Of a DNA stretch of 64,000 bases, positions 14,868-25,154 are shown piece by piece. A model generated the notes under the pieces. The model had not been told where the DNA came from. It did no database searches and was given only the letters and a program-made list of their open reading frames with translations. Each line of letters opens with the position of its first letter. Positions within the stretch are counted from its first letter, which is position 1. The stretch is from Poindextera sp036272595 (GTDB taxonomy: Bacteria > Pseudomonadota > Alphaproteobacteria > Caulobacterales > Caulobacteraceae), in contig DATAYM010000065.1 in NCBI GenBank assembly GCA_036272595.1, positions 53,795-117,794 on the forward strand. The letters run 5' to 3'. The position numbers and the translations under genes are program-made.

Positions 14868-17800
14868 CTAGAACTGCCAGCCGACGCCGGTGGAGACGCC
14901 GGCGGAGCCGTGGGTGTCGAAGCTGCCGGTGATCTTCACGGCCACCTGGCCTTCCTCGAAGATGTGCGAGGCGCCGACCGACAGCGCCGCCTGGCTGCCC
15001 CAGGTGCCGAGGCCGACGCCGACCAGGGTCTTGCCCGGGTTGAAGGCCTGCGGCACGCCGTTCGCCGCCATCGCCGCCGCGGTTCCCTCGTCCGCCCGCA
15101 CCGAGACCTGGTTCAGGCGATAGTTGAACCCGTTCGCGAAGCTGTTGGTGTAGGCGTTGGCCTGGCTGACCGCGCCGGCTTCCGCCGCCTGCACCTGGCC
15201 GACATTGGCCGCGTCGGTGGCGTTGATGCCCGCCGAGACGTTCTCCAGCCGCCGGGTGTTGCCGGCCGAGCCGAAGGAGACGCTGTTCGGGTCGGTGGCC
15301 ACCGAGCCGGCGCCGATGGCGACCGCGTTGGTCGCCCCGGCCGCGACCGTGGCGCCGGCGCCGATCGCCGTGCCGCCGGCGGCCGCCACCGTCGCGCCCG
15401 CCCCGACGGCGGTGCCGTGGTTGGCGGTGACGTTGGCGCTGTAGCCGACCGCGGTGTCGTCAGGCCCGGCGGCGTAGGCGTTGGTGCCCACCGCCACCGA
15501 GTCCGACCCGGCCGTGGCGCCGAAGCCGAGCGCCGTGCCGCCGGGGCCGGTCACCGAGCTGCCGGCGCCGAACTGCAGGCCCTGGGTCGGCTGGGTGCTC
15601 GGCAGGCCGGAGGCGGCGAAGGCGTTGTTCAGCGAGGTGAGCGAGGCCGAGACGCCGACCAGCGAGGTGCTGACCTCGCCCAGCGAGGTCGTGACGGTCG
15701 ACAGCGAGGTCGAGACGCCCGTGCTCAGGGTCGAGAGGCCGGAGGACAGCGAGGTCGAGACACCCGTGCTGAGGGTGGAGACGGCCGAGGACAGCGAAAC
15801 CGACACGCCGGCGCTCAGGGTCGAGAGGCCCGACGACAGGGAGGTCGAGACCCCGGCGCTGAGGCTGGTCATGGAGCTCGAAACCCCGGTGCTCAGGGTC
15901 GACAGTCCGGAGGACAGCGAGGTCGAGACGCCCGTGCTGAGGGTGGAGATGGCCGAGGACAGCGAGGCCGAAACCCCGTTGCTCAAGGTCGAAATCGCCG
16001 ACGACAGCGAGGTCGAGACCCCGGCGCTGAGGCTGGTCATCGAGGTCGAAACCCCGGTGCTCAGCGTCGACAGGCCCGAGGACAGCGAGGTGGAAACCCC
16101 CGAGCTCAGGGTGGATATGGCCGAGGACAGCGAGGTGGAGACCCCGGTGCTCAGGGTCGACAGTCCGGAGGACAGCGAGGTCGACACCCCGGCGCTCAGG
16201 CCGGATATGGCCGAGGACAGCGAGGTGGAGACCCCGGTGCTCAGGGTCGACAGCCCGGAGGACAGCGAGGTCGACACCCCGGCGCTCAGGCCGGATATGG
16301 CCGAGGACAGCGAGGTGGAGACGCCGGTGCTCAGGGTCGACAGTCCGGAGGACAGCGAGGTCGACACGCCGGCGCTCAGGTTGGTTATCGAGCTGCCCAG
16401 GGCCGACAACGAGGTCGAGACCCCGGTGCTGAGCGTCGAGATCGCCGAGGACAGCGAACTGGAGACCCCGGTGCTCAGGGTCGAAATCGCCGAGGACAGC
16501 GAGTTCGACACGCCGGTGCTGAGCGCCGAAATGGCCGACGACAGCGAGGTCGAGACTCCGTCGCTGAGGGTGGAGACCGCCGTGCTGAGGACGCTCAGCG
16601 ACGTCGAGACGTTGCTGAGCGAGGTGCTGAGGCCGGCGACCGAGCTGCTTTGGCCGCTGAGCGAGGTGCTGAGGCCGGCGACCGAGCTGCTCTGGCCGCT
16701 GAGCGAGGTGCTGAGGCCGGCGACCGAGCTGCTCTGGCCGCTGAGCGAGGTGCTGAGGCCGGCGACCGAGGCGCTCTGGCCGCTGAGCGAGGTGCTGAGG
16801 CCGGCGACCGAGGCGCTCTGGCCGCTGAGCGAGGAGCTGAGGCCGGCGACCGAGGTGCTCTGGCCGCTGAACGAAGCCGAAAGGCCGGAGAGCGACGAGC
16901 TTTGGCCACTGACGGACGTCGAGACATTGCTCAGCGACGTGCTGAGGTCGGTCGTCGAGGTCGAGACGTTGCTCAGCGAGCTGCTCAGGGCGGTGGTCGA
17001 ACTTGAGACGTTGCTGAGCGAGCTGCTCAGGGCGGTCGTTGAGGCCGAGACGTTGCTCAGGGAGCTTGAAAGCCCGCTGACCGAGCTATTGGTATTGCTC
17101 AGCGAACTGGAGAGGCCGCTGATCGAGGTCGAGACGTTGCTCAGTGAGCTCGAAAGCCCGCTGACCGAGCTGTTGGTATTGCTCAGCGAGCTGGAGAGGC
17201 CGCTGATCGAGGTCGAGACGTTGCTCAGCGAGCTCGACAGGCCGGTGACCGAGTTCGAGACATTGCTCAGCGAGCTCGACAGCCCGGTCACCGAATTGGA
17301 CACGTTGCTCAACGAGCTCGACAGGCCGGTGACCGAGCTCGAGACATTGCTGAGTGAGCTCGACAGCCCGCTGATCGAGGTCGAGACATTGCTCAGCGAG
17401 CTGGAGAGGCCGCTGATCGAGGTCGAGACGTTGCTCAGCGAGCTCGACAGGCCGGTGACCGAGTTCGAGACATTGCTCAGCGAGCTCGACAGCGCGGTCA
17501 CCGAGCTGGACACGTTGCTCAGCGAACTGGACAGGCCGGTCACCGAGACGGAAACGTTGCTCAGCGAAGCGCTGAGGGCGCTGACCGAGGTCGAGACGTT
17601 GGTCAGCGAGGAGTCGAGGGTGCTTGAGACCGCATAGAGCTCGCTGCCGTTCACCGCGTCGGTGGATTGTGGGTTCAGCCGGCCGGCGGCCACGTTGACC
17701 AGTCGCGTGGTGTCGGTTGACGTTCCGAACGAGATGCCCTGGGTGGCGGTGTTGCCGGCGAAGTTTGGCTGATGGCCGCCCACCGTGAACCCGGCGTTGG

Positions 17801-20800
17801 CGGCTGTGGCCATATCGATCAGTTCGTTGGCGCCGAAGGTCGCATTGCCGCCGATCGCGCCGTTGTTGTTGCCGGTGACCGTGGTGTTCGCGCCGATGGC
17901 GATGGTGTTGCTGAAGCCGCTGACCCCGTGGATGCCGTTGCCGGCGTTGGAGCCGATGGCGATGTTGTAGGAGCCGGTCACGTTGCGGCCGGCGTTGGTC
18001 CCGATCGCGGTGTTGTTGAGGCCGGTGACCGTCTGCGAGGCGCCGTAGCCGTCGCCGGTGTTGCCCGAGCCGACGATCAGGAAGGACGAGTTCACGCCGA
18101 CGCCGGAGTTGAAGCTGCCGGTGACGCTCTGGCCCGCGCCGTCGCCGAGCCCGGTGTTGTCGTAGCTGGCCTTGCCGCCGCCGATTCCCGCCGCGCGGCC
18201 GAGCTCGACCGTCCCCGAGCCGGTGGCCGTCGCTCCCGTGCCCTGCGCGATACCGCCGCTGGCGTTGGCGAAGGCGGTGTCGCCGATGGCGATGGTGTCG
18301 CTGGCGAGCACGCCGTTGCCGGCCATGTTGCCGACGGCGATGTTGGCCGAACCGGTGACGTTGTCGCCGGCGTTGACGCCGACGGCCGCGTTGTTGGCGC
18401 CGCTGACGCTCTGCGAGGCGAAGGCGCCCGCGCCGGTGTTGAAGTTGCCCAGCACGCTGACCGAGTCATGCTCGCCGAGGCCGGCGTTGCCGGAGCCGCT
18501 GATCTCGTTGGAGGCCTGCGGGCCGGCGCCGGTGTTGACGTCGCCGGTGACGCTCTGGCCGGCGCCGGTGCCGAAGCCGGCGTTGTACGAGCCGGTCACC
18601 GACGTGCCTGAGCCGGAGCCCACATAGGTGTTGGAGCGGCCGATGACGTCCTGCCCGGACGCGATCCCGAGGGCGGTGTTGTTGGGCCCGGAGACGTTCT
18701 GCAGCGCCTGATAGCCCAGGCCGCTGTTGCCCGTGCCGGTGACGGTCTGGCCGGAGGAATCGCCCACGGCGACGTTTTCGGCGCTGCCGGCGCCGGCGTT
18801 CGCGCCGGTGCTGTTGCCGATCATGACGGAGCCGCTTCCGGTTGACGTCGAGTTCAGCCCAAGCGCCAGGGAGCGGACCCCGGTCGCATCGGAATTGTGG
18901 CCGACCGCGACCGCGCCGTTGGCGCTGGAGGTCGCGTTGCCGCCGACGGCGACGCCGTTGTTGGCGGAGTCTGTCGAATGCGGGCCGACGGCGACCGCGC
19001 CCGATCCGGTGGCGCTCGAGCCATTGCCGAAGGCGACGGCGCCGTCACCGGCGGACGTGCTGTGGTTGCCGATGGCGATGCCGTTGATGAACGTCGCCGA
19101 CGCGCCGGGTCCGAAGGCCAGGGTCGCTGCGGCGCTGGCATTGGTGTTGTTGCCGAAGGCGATGGCCCCGCCGGCGCCGGTGGAGCTGGCGTTCGTGCCG
19201 ATGGCGATGCCGTTGGTCTGGGTCGCGACCGCGCTCGAGCCCATGGCGATGGTGCCGTTGGGATCGATATTGTCGCCGGCGTTGGTGCCGATGGCGATCG
19301 TGTTGTTGCCGGTCACGTTGCCGCCGGCGCCGATGCCGAAGGCGACGTTGTTATTGCCGCTGACCGTCCGGCCGGCGGAGACGCCGTAGGCCGAATTGCC
19401 GCTGCCGGTCACCGAGCCGCCGGCGTTGAAGCCATAGGCGGTGTTGTTGTCGCCGGTCACCGTGTCGGAGACGTCGACGCCGAAGCCGGTGTTGTTGCTG
19501 CCGTCGACGTACTGGCCGGCGTGGGTGCCGAAGAAGGTGTTCTGCGAGTCGCCGACGGCGTCGCCGAAGCCCGTGCCGTTGCCGATCGAGATGGAGCTGG
19601 AGCCGCTGGCCACCGTGTTGCTGCCGATGGCGATGCCATTGTCGCCCGTCGCCTGGGCATGGTCGCCGATGGCGATGGTGTCGCTGGCGGCGATGCCGTT
19701 GCCGGCCACGTTGCCGATGGCGATATTGGCCGAGCCGCTGACATTGACGCCCGCATTCGGGCCGAGGGCGGCGTTGTAGGCGCCGGAGACCGACTGCCCG
19801 GCCAGATAGCCGACGCCGGTGTTCTGGACGCCGCTGACCGACACGCCAGATCTCACGCCGAAGCCGGCGTTGTAGCTGCCGCTGATGTTCTGGCCCGCGC
19901 CGTCGCCGACACCGGTGTTGTCGAAGCTGCCCGCAACCGCCGCGTCGCCCGCGTTACGGCCCATGTCGAGCGTGCCGGCGCCCGCGGCCGATGCGCCCGG
20001 ACCGAAGGCGAGCGAGCCGGAACCGCTGGACGTGGTGTTGGCGCCGAGGGCAATGGCGCCGTTCGTACCGGTCGCCGAGGCGCTGGTCCCTAAGGCGATG
20101 CCGTTGTTGTTCGTCGCCTGGGCGGTGTCCCCGATGGCGATGGTGCCGCTAGCGGTGACAAACCGGCCCGCCATGTTGCCGATGGCCACGTTGGACGAAC
20201 CGGTGACGAAGGTTCCGGCTCCGGCGCCGATGCCGGCGTTGTTGTCGCCGCTGATGTCACCGCCGGCCGCGGCGCCTACCCCGACGTTGTTTGAGCCGGT
20301 GACTGCGGTGCCCGACCAGTAACCCAGGCCGGAATTGTCCGAGCCGCTGATCTCCTGGCCGGCGATGTTACCCAGGGCGGTGTTGGCGGAGCCGCTCACA
20401 CCCGCGCCGGCCTCAAACCCCACGGCTGTGTTGTACGAGCCGGTCGTAAAGCCGCCGGCTTGATAGCCGACGCCGATATTGTACTGGCCACTTGATATAA
20501 AGCCGGCCTGGTAACCGACTTCCACGCCGTAGGACTGGTGCGTGAACCCGCCGGCCTGCCAGCCGAGCGCCGCGTTGTATGAGCCGGTGAGCTGATATCC
20601 AGCCTGGTCGCCCACCGCGGTATTCTCGATGTTGGCCGCGCCCGCAAAGCCACCACCGGTGCGGTTGCCGATCGAGACCGTGCCCGAGCCGACGGCGACC
20701 GCCCCCGGACCGACGGCGACGGCGTTCTGTCCGGTGACCCGGGTGTTGTTGCCGATGCCCACGGATGAGCTGCCGCTGACGTTGGCGTACGCGCCGAAGG

Positions 20801-23800
20801 CGATGGCCCCGCCGGCGCCGGTGGAATTGGCGTTGGTGCCGACGGCGATGCCGTTGGTCTGCGTCGCAACCGACCCCGAGCCGATGGCGATGGTGCCGTC
20901 GGGATCGATGTTGCGGCCGGCGTTGGTGCCGATGGCGATGGTGTTGTTGCCGGTGACATTGCCGCCGGCGCCCTCGCCCACGGCGACGTTGTTGGCGCCG
21001 CTGACCGTCAGTCCGGCAAATGCGCCGAAGGCCGAGTTGCCCGTGCCGCTCACCAGGTAACCGGCGGAGATGCCAACCGCGAGGTTGTCGGTGCCCGTCA
21101 CACTGCTCCCAGCGCCTTCGCCTGAGGCGGTGTTGTAGCTGCCGGTGACGTACTGGCCGGCGCCGTCGCCGACTCCGAAGTTATCGAAGCTGCCCGCGCC
21201 GGCCTGGACGCCGGCGTTGGGCCCGATCTCGACCGTGCCGTGGCCCGTGGCCGAAGCGTCCGAACCGAGCGCCAGCGAGCCGGAACCGCTCGAGGACGAG
21301 TTGGCGCCGAAAGCAATGGCGCCGCCCGCGCCGGTGGAATTGGCGTTGGTGCCGACGGCGATGCCGTTGGTCATCGTCGCGATCGAGCTTGAGCCGATGG
21401 CGATGGTGCCGTCGGGATCGATGTTGCGGCCGGCGTTGTGGCCGATGGCGATGGTGTTGTCGCCGGTCACGTTGCCGCCGGCGCCGTCGCCCATGGCGAC
21501 GTTGTTGTTGCCGCTGACCGTCTGTCCGGCCAGGGCGCCGAACGCCGAGTTGCCCGTGCCGCTGACGCTGGTCCCGGCCATGTTGCCGACGGCGGTGTTG
21601 CTCTGGTTGCTGGTGACGTTGCCGCCGACGCCGGCGCCATTGCCGACCGCCACGGAGCCCGTGCCGATCGCCTGGGCCGGAATGGTGCCCTTGGCCTGGA
21701 AGAATTCCGTGGCGGTGAACAGCTGGCCGCCGTTGACCGCGTCGGTGGAATTGCCGGTCACGTTGCCGTTGGCGACGTTGATGACCTTCCGGGTCTGGGA
21801 AGTGCTGCCCACCGAGAAGACATTGGCCTGGCCGCCGTCACTCGAAGCGTTGCCGATTGCGACGCTGTTGGAGCCGGTGACGTTGGCGTTCGTGCCGATG
21901 GCGACCCCGTTCGCCGTGCTCGCCGAGGATCCGTCGCCGAAGGCCATCGCACCGTTGGCGCTGGCCGTGGCGCTCGGCCCGAAGGCGACCGAGCCCGAGC
22001 CGCTGGAGCTGGTGTTGTTGCCGAAGGCCATGGCGCCGCCCGCGCCGGTCGCCGAGGCGCTGGTTCCCAAGGCGACGCCGTTGGTCTGCGTCGCCGTCGA
22101 GCTTGCGCCAATGGCGATGGTGCCGTTGCCGGTCACTTCCTGGCCGGCGCGGGCGCCGATGGCGATGTTGTTGTTGCCGCTGACCGTCGTTCCGGCCGAC
22201 TCCCCGAAGGCCGAGTTGCCCGTACCGCTGACGCCGGCCCCGGCGCTGGCGCCGACGGCGGTATTGTTGTTGCCGGTGGCGAATTCGGACGAATTGAAGC
22301 CCAGGGCGGTGTTCGAGGAGCCGGTGGCGGAAAGCCCGCTCGTCCGGCCGACGTCGGTATTGTTGGCGCCGGCCGAGCCAGCCTGTAGGCCGATGGCGAC
22401 AGTGCCTGTTCCGCCAGCCGTCGCGAGGCGCCCGATCGCCACCGTGCCCGTGCCGGTTGCCGAGGCGTTGGGTCCAACGGCTACCGAGCCGAGGCCGCTG
22501 GAGGTGGTGCCGGCGCCGAAGGCGATGGCGCCGTTCGTACCGGTGGAATTAGCATTCGTGCCGATGGCGACGCCGTTGGTCTTGGTCGCCACCGAGCCGG
22601 AACCGATGGCGATCGTGCCGCTGGCCGTGACGTTGTCGCCGGCGCGGACGCCCATGGCGACGTTGTTCGAGCCGCTGACCGTCTGTCCGGCCAGGGCGCC
22701 GAACGCCGAGTTGCCCGTGCCGCTGACGCTGGTCCCGGCCATGTTGCCGACGGCGGTGTTGTTGGCGTTGTTGGTCGTGTTGCCGCCGACGCCCGCCCCG
22801 TTGCCGGCCGCGAGCGAGCCCGAACCGATCGCCTGGGCCGCGGTGGTCCCGTTGGCCTGGAAGAATTCGGTGGTGGAGTAGAGCTGCCCGCCGGTCACGG
22901 CATCGGTCGAACCGGCCGCCACCATGCCGTTGGCGACGTTGATGACCTTCCGGGTCTGGGACGTGTTGCCCACCGAGAAGACATTGGCCTGGCCGCCGTC
23001 GCTCGAAGCGTTGCCGATTGCGACGCTGTTGGAGCCGGTGACGTTGGCGTTCGTGCCGATGGCGACCCCGTTGGTCGCGCTGGCCGAGGATCCGCCGCCG
23101 AAGGCCATCGAGCCGTTGCCGCTGGCCGTGGCGCTCGGCCCGAAGGCCAGCGAGCCGGCGGCGCTGGAGACGGTGTTGTTGCCGATGCCGATGGCGCCGC
23201 TCGTGCCCGTCGTGTTCGCCAGGGTGCCGATGGCGATGCCGTTGGTCTGGGTCGCCACCGCGCCCGAACCGATGGCGATGGTCGTGTTGGCCACCGGGTC
23301 GCCGGCGTTGTGGCCGATGGCGATGGTGCCGTTGCCGGTGACGCCGTCGCCAGCGCCGTCGCCGAATGCGACGTTGTAGTTGCCGATGACGCTGTTGCCG
23401 GCCATGGCGCCGAAGGCCGAATTGCCGGTGCCGGTGACGCTGACGCCGGACGCATCGCCGAAGGTCGAGTTGTTGACGTTGGTCGAGGCGTCGTTCGCGC
23501 CGGCGCCGGAGCCGAAGGCCAGCGAGCCAGCCCCGGTCGGCGTTGTGCCGCCGGTGACGGCATAGAGCTGGGCGCCCGTCACCGCGTCGCTCGAGGTGGC
23601 GCTCAGCGTGCCGTTGCCGACGTTGACGATCTTGCGGGTCTGGGTCGCATTGCCGACCGAGACCACGTTGGCGACGCCGGCGTCGCTGGCGCCCGCGCCC
23701 AGGGCGACGCTGGTGTTGCCGGTGGTCACGGCGCCGGAGCCGATGGCGACCGAACCGGCCTTGCCGGCGTTGGCGCTGCTGCCGATGGCGATGGCCCCGG

Positions 23801-25154
23801 CGCCGGTGGCCGAGGCGACGACCGTGCCGTTGATCGCGATATAAGGCTGGGCGTCGGCGGCGATCGCCGCGGCTTGCGCGGCGTTGACCTGGCCGACATT
23901 GGCCGCGTCGGTGGTCAGGTTCCCGGCCGCGACGTTGATGATCTCGCGCTGGCCGCCCGTGCCGTTGCCGCCGACCGAGAAGACGTTGGACCGGCCGTTG
24001 TCGCTGGACGCATCGCCGATGGCGACGCTGTTGGAACCGGTGACGTTGGCGTTCTCCCCAATGGCGATCTGGCCCGAATGGTAAAGCGCCGAGGCGCCGC
24101 CGCCGATGGCGATCGAGCCCGGGTTTCCGGTCACGGCGCTTCGGCCGATCGCGATGCCATCGGTGTTGTCGGCCTCGGCCGCGTTGCCGATGGCGATGGT
24201 GTAGTTCTGGCCGACGATGCCGTTACCGGCCAGGTTGCCGATGGCGATGTTGGAGTTGCCGCCGACGGTGTTGCCCGCGTGGTCTCCGATGGCGATGTTC
24301 TCAGCGCCGACGACGGTATTGCCGCCCGCTCCAACGCCGATGGCGGTGTTGTAGCTGCCGCTCAATCCCGAGCCCGCTCCAACGCCGAAGGCGGTGTTGT
24401 AGCTGCCGGTCACCGTCGAGCCGGCCCCGTCGCCGACCGCGATGTTTTCGAGGTTCGAGACGCCGGGGGCGCTGCCGGTCGCGTTGCCGATGGCGATCGA
24501 GCCGGTGCCGGTGGCTGTCGCATCGACCGTGCCGTTGACCGCCACATAGGGGCTGCCGCCGGCGGTGGCTTCCGCCGCGAACAGCTGGGCGCCCGTCACC
24601 GCGTCGGTGGAGGTGGCGTTGACCGCACCGCTGCCGACATTGGTGATGCGGCGTTGAACGGTCGAGTTGCCGACGGAGACCACATTGGTGGCGCCGAGAT
24701 CCGTCGAGCCCGCGCCGATGGCGACGCTGCCGGGGCCGGTGACGGACGAACTGGTCCCGATGGCTATGCCGTTCGAGACGCTGGCGTTTGCGCTGTCGCC
24801 GATCGAGATTGTGTCGCCGGCAGTGAAGAAACTGCCGGACTGGTAACCGATTGCGATGTTCGCGCTACCCGAGACGTGCTGCCCTGCTTGGGCGCCGAGC
24901 GCAGTATTGTTGTTGCCGCTGACGCTCTGGCCGGCGGCGTCGCCGATCGCGGTGTTGTCGACGCCGCTGCCATTAAGCCCGGCGAAGTCCCCATAGGCCG
25001 TTTCATTCGACTCGGTGCCGCCAACACAAGCCGGCGAAGTTCCGCCTGAGCAGACGTTCTGCGCCGAGGCCTCTCCCGCCGCGAGCGCCACGAGCGACGC
25101 GCCAAGCAACAACGCGGACAGGCGGCCAGCAGACCGCGCCTTCAGAGGATACAT
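14868..25154 (-). CDS. Giant trimeric autotransporter adhesin (YadA-like)
   Basis: This is a 3428-residue secreted adhesin. ATG 25154 gives a good signal peptide (residues 1-31, ending ASAQ). Residues about 35-2505 are YadA-type head repeats (AIG/SxAxG patterns such as NTAIGDAAG) interrupted by several neck motifs of the type INVANG..STDAVxGGQL. Residues about 2505-2845 are 14-residue stalk repeats (SLSNVSTSISGLSS, then SLSGQSxSVAGLST), and about 2850-3175 are 15-residue repeats (STGVSTSLSSAISTL). A second short head, a final neck (ENVSAGINATDAANVGQVQ) and a four-strand C-terminal anchor ending GVGWQF follow. It should be exported by Sec and Bam and form a trimer on the outer membrane for surface or cell-cell attachment. 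The stalk has almost no charged residues. No frameshift was found. Confidence 0.95.
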   Translation of the reverse strand: MYPLKARSAGRLSALLLGASLVALAAGEASAQNVCSGGTSPACVGGTESNETAYGDFAGLNGSGVDNTAIGDAAGQSVSGNNNTALGAQAGQHVSGSANIAIGYQSGSFFTAGDTISIGDSANASVSNGIAIGTSSSVTGPGSVAIGAGSTDLGATNVVSVGNSTVQRRITNVGSGAVNATSTDAVTGAQLFAAEATAGGSPYVAVNGTVDATATGTGSIAIGNATGSAPGVSNLENIAVGDGAGSTVTGSYNTAFGVGAGSGLSGSYNTAIGVGAGGNTVVGAENIAIGDHAGNTVGGNSNIAIGNLAGNGIVGQNYTIAIGNAAEADNTDGIAIGRSAVTGNPGSIAIGGGASALYHSGQIAIGENANVTGSNSVAIGDASSDNGRSNVFSVGGNGTGGQREIINVAAGNLTTDAANVGQVNAAQAAAIAADAQPYIAINGTVVASATGAGAIAIGSSANAGKAGSVAIGSGAVTTGNTSVALGAGASDAGVANVVSVGNATQTRKIVNVGNGTLSATSSDAVTGAQLYAVTGGTTPTGAGSLAFGSGAGANDASTNVNNSTFGDASGVSVTGTGNSAFGAMAGNSVIGNYNVAFGDGAGDGVTGNGTIAIGHNAGDPVANTTIAIGSGAVATQTNGIAIGTLANTTGTSGAIGIGNNTVSSAAGSLAFGPSATASGNGSMAFGGGSSASATNGVAIGTNANVTGSNSVAIGNASSDGGQANVFSVGNTSQTRKVINVANGMVAAGSTDAVTGGQLYSTTEFFQANGTTAAQAIGSGSLAAGNGAGVGGNTTNNANNTAVGNMAGTSVSGTGNSAFGALAGQTVSGSNNVAMGVRAGDNVTASGTIAIGSGSVATKTNGVAIGTNANSTGTNGAIAFGAGTTSSGLGSVAVGPNASATGTGTVAIGRLATAGGTGTVAIGLQAGSAGANNTDVGRTSGLSATGSSNTALGFNSSEFATGNNNTAVGASAGAGVSGTGNSAFGESAGTTVSGNNNIAIGARAGQEVTGNGTIAIGASSTATQTNGVALGTSASATGAGGAMAFGNNTSSSGSGSVAFGPSATASANGAMAFGDGSSASTANGVAIGTNANVTGSNSVAIGNASSDGGQANVFSVGSTSQTRKVINVANGNVTGNSTDAVNGGQLFTATEFFQAKGTIPAQAIGTGSVAVGNGAGVGGNVTSNQSNTAVGNMAGTSVSGTGNSAFGALAGQTVSGNNNVAMGDGAGGNVTGDNTIAIGHNAGRNIDPDGTIAIGSSSIATMTNGIAVGTNANSTGAGGAIAFGANSSSSGSGSLALGSDASATGHGTVEIGPNAGVQAGAGSFDNFGVGDGAGQYVTGSYNTASGEGAGSSVTGTDNLAVGISAGYLVSGTGNSAFGAFAGLTVSGANNVAVGEGAGGNVTGNNTIAIGTNAGRNIDPDGTIAIGSGSVATQTNGIAVGTNANSTGAGGAIAFGAYANVSGSSSVGIGNNTRVTGQNAVAVGPGAVAVGSGTVSIGNRTGGGFAGAANIENTAVGDQAGYQLTGSYNAALGWQAGGFTHQSYGVEVGYQAGFISSGQYNIGVGYQAGGFTTGSYNTAVGFEAGAGVSGSANTALGNIAGQEISGSDNSGLGYWSGTAVTGSNNVGVGAAAGGDISGDNNAGIGAGAGTFVTGSSNVAIGNMAGRFVTASGTIAIGDTAQATNNNGIALGTSASATGTNGAIALGANTTSSGSGSLAFGPGASAAGAGTLDMGRNAGDAAVAGSFDNTGVGDGAGQNISGSYNAGFGVRSGVSVSGVQNTGVGYLAGQSVSGAYNAALGPNAGVNVSGSANIAIGNVAGNGIAASDTIAIGDHAQATGDNGIAIGSNTVASGSSSISIGNGTGFGDAVGDSQNTFFGTHAGQYVDGSNNTGFGVDVSDTVTGDNNTAYGFNAGGSVTGSGNSAYGVSAGRTVSGNNNVAFGIGAGGNVTGNNTIAIGTNAGDNIDPNGTIAMGSSAVATQTNGIAIGTNASSTGAGGAIAFGNNTNASAAATLAFGPGASATFINGIAIGNHSTSAGDGAVAFGNGSSATGSGAVAVGPHSTDSANNGVAVGGNATSSANGAVAVGHNSDATGVRSLALGLNSTSTGSGSVMIGNSTGANAGAGSAENVAVGDSSGQTVTGTGNSGLGYQALQNVSGPNNTALGIASGQDVIGRSNTYVGSGSGTSVTGSYNAGFGTGAGQSVTGDVNTGAGPQASNEISGSGNAGLGEHDSVSVLGNFNTGAGAFASQSVSGANNAAVGVNAGDNVTGSANIAVGNMAGNGVLASDTIAIGDTAFANASGGIAQGTGATATGSGTVELGRAAGIGGGKASYDNTGLGDGAGQSVTGSFNSGVGVNSSFLIVGSGNTGDGYGASQTVTGLNNTAIGTNAGRNVTGSYNIAIGSNAGNGIHGVSGFSNTIAIGANTTVTGNNNGAIGGNATFGANELIDMATAANAGFTVGGHQPNFAGNTATQGISFGTSTDTTRLVNVAAGRLNPQSTDAVNGSELYAVSSTLDSSLTNVSTSVSALSASLSNVSVSVTGLSSSLSNVSSSVTALSSSLSNVSNSVTGLSSSLSNVSTSISGLSSSLSNVSTSISGLSSSLSNVSSSVTGLSSSLSNVSNSVTGLSSSLSNVSNSVTGLSSSLSNVSTSISGLSSSLSNTNSSVSGLSSSLSNVSTSISGLSSSLSNTNSSVSGLSSSLSNVSASTTALSSSLSNVSSSTTALSSSLSNVSTSTTDLSTSLSNVSTSVSGQSSSLSGLSASFSGQSTSVAGLSSSLSGQSASVAGLSTSLSGQSASVAGLSTSLSGQSSSVAGLSTSLSGQSSSVAGLSTSLSGQSSSVAGLSTSLSNVSTSLSVLSTAVSTLSDGVSTSLSSAISALSTGVSNSLSSAISTLSTGVSSSLSSAISTLSTGVSTSLSALGSSITNLSAGVSTSLSSGLSTLSTGVSTSLSSAISGLSAGVSTSLSSGLSTLSTGVSTSLSSAISGLSAGVSTSLSSGLSTLSTGVSTSLSSAISTLSSGVSTSLSSGLSTLSTGVSTSMTSLSAGVSTSLSSAISTLSNGVSASLSSAISTLSTGVSTSLSSGLSTLSTGVSSSMTSLSAGVSTSLSSGLSTLSAGVSVSLSSAVSTLSTGVSTSLSSGLSTLSTGVSTSLSTVTTSLGEVSTSLVGVSASLTSLNNAFAASGLPSTQPTQGLQFGAGSSVTGPGGTALGFGATAGSDSVAVGTNAYAAGPDDTAVGYSANVTANHGTAVGAGATVAAAGGTAIGAGATVAAGATNAVAIGAGSVATDPNSVSFGSAGNTRRLENVSAGINATDAANVGQVQAAEAGAVSQANAYTNSFANGFNYRLNQVSVRADEGTAAAMAANGVPQAFNPGKTLVGVGLGTWGSQAALSVGASHIFEEGQVAVKITGSFDTHGSAGVSTGVGWQF
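15640..17640. repeat. 42-bp and 45-bp tandem repeats encoding adhesin stalk
   Basis: Two tandem arrays sit inside the adhesin gene. From about 16600 to 17640 the period is 42 bp (for example six near-identical copies around 16620-16860 containing CTGAGGCCGGCGACCGAG). From about 15640 to 16600 the period is 45 bp (units containing GAGGACAGCGAGGTGGAGAC). They encode the 14- and 15-residue stalk repeats, so copy number changes would stay in frame and alter stalk length. Confidence 0.9.

Noticed and set aside
14910..17637. Long plus-strand open frames (about 700 residues each) opposite the adhesin
   Set aside because: They are antisense images of the repeated stalk DNA, with arginine/glycine or glutamate/valine/leucine-rich repeats and no start signals; the minus frame has a signal peptide and anchor domain.
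15640..17640. Regular repeats that could be mistaken for a CRISPR array
   Set aside because: The repeats are directly adjacent, without unique spacers, and stay in frame within one gene, encoding coiled-coil units.
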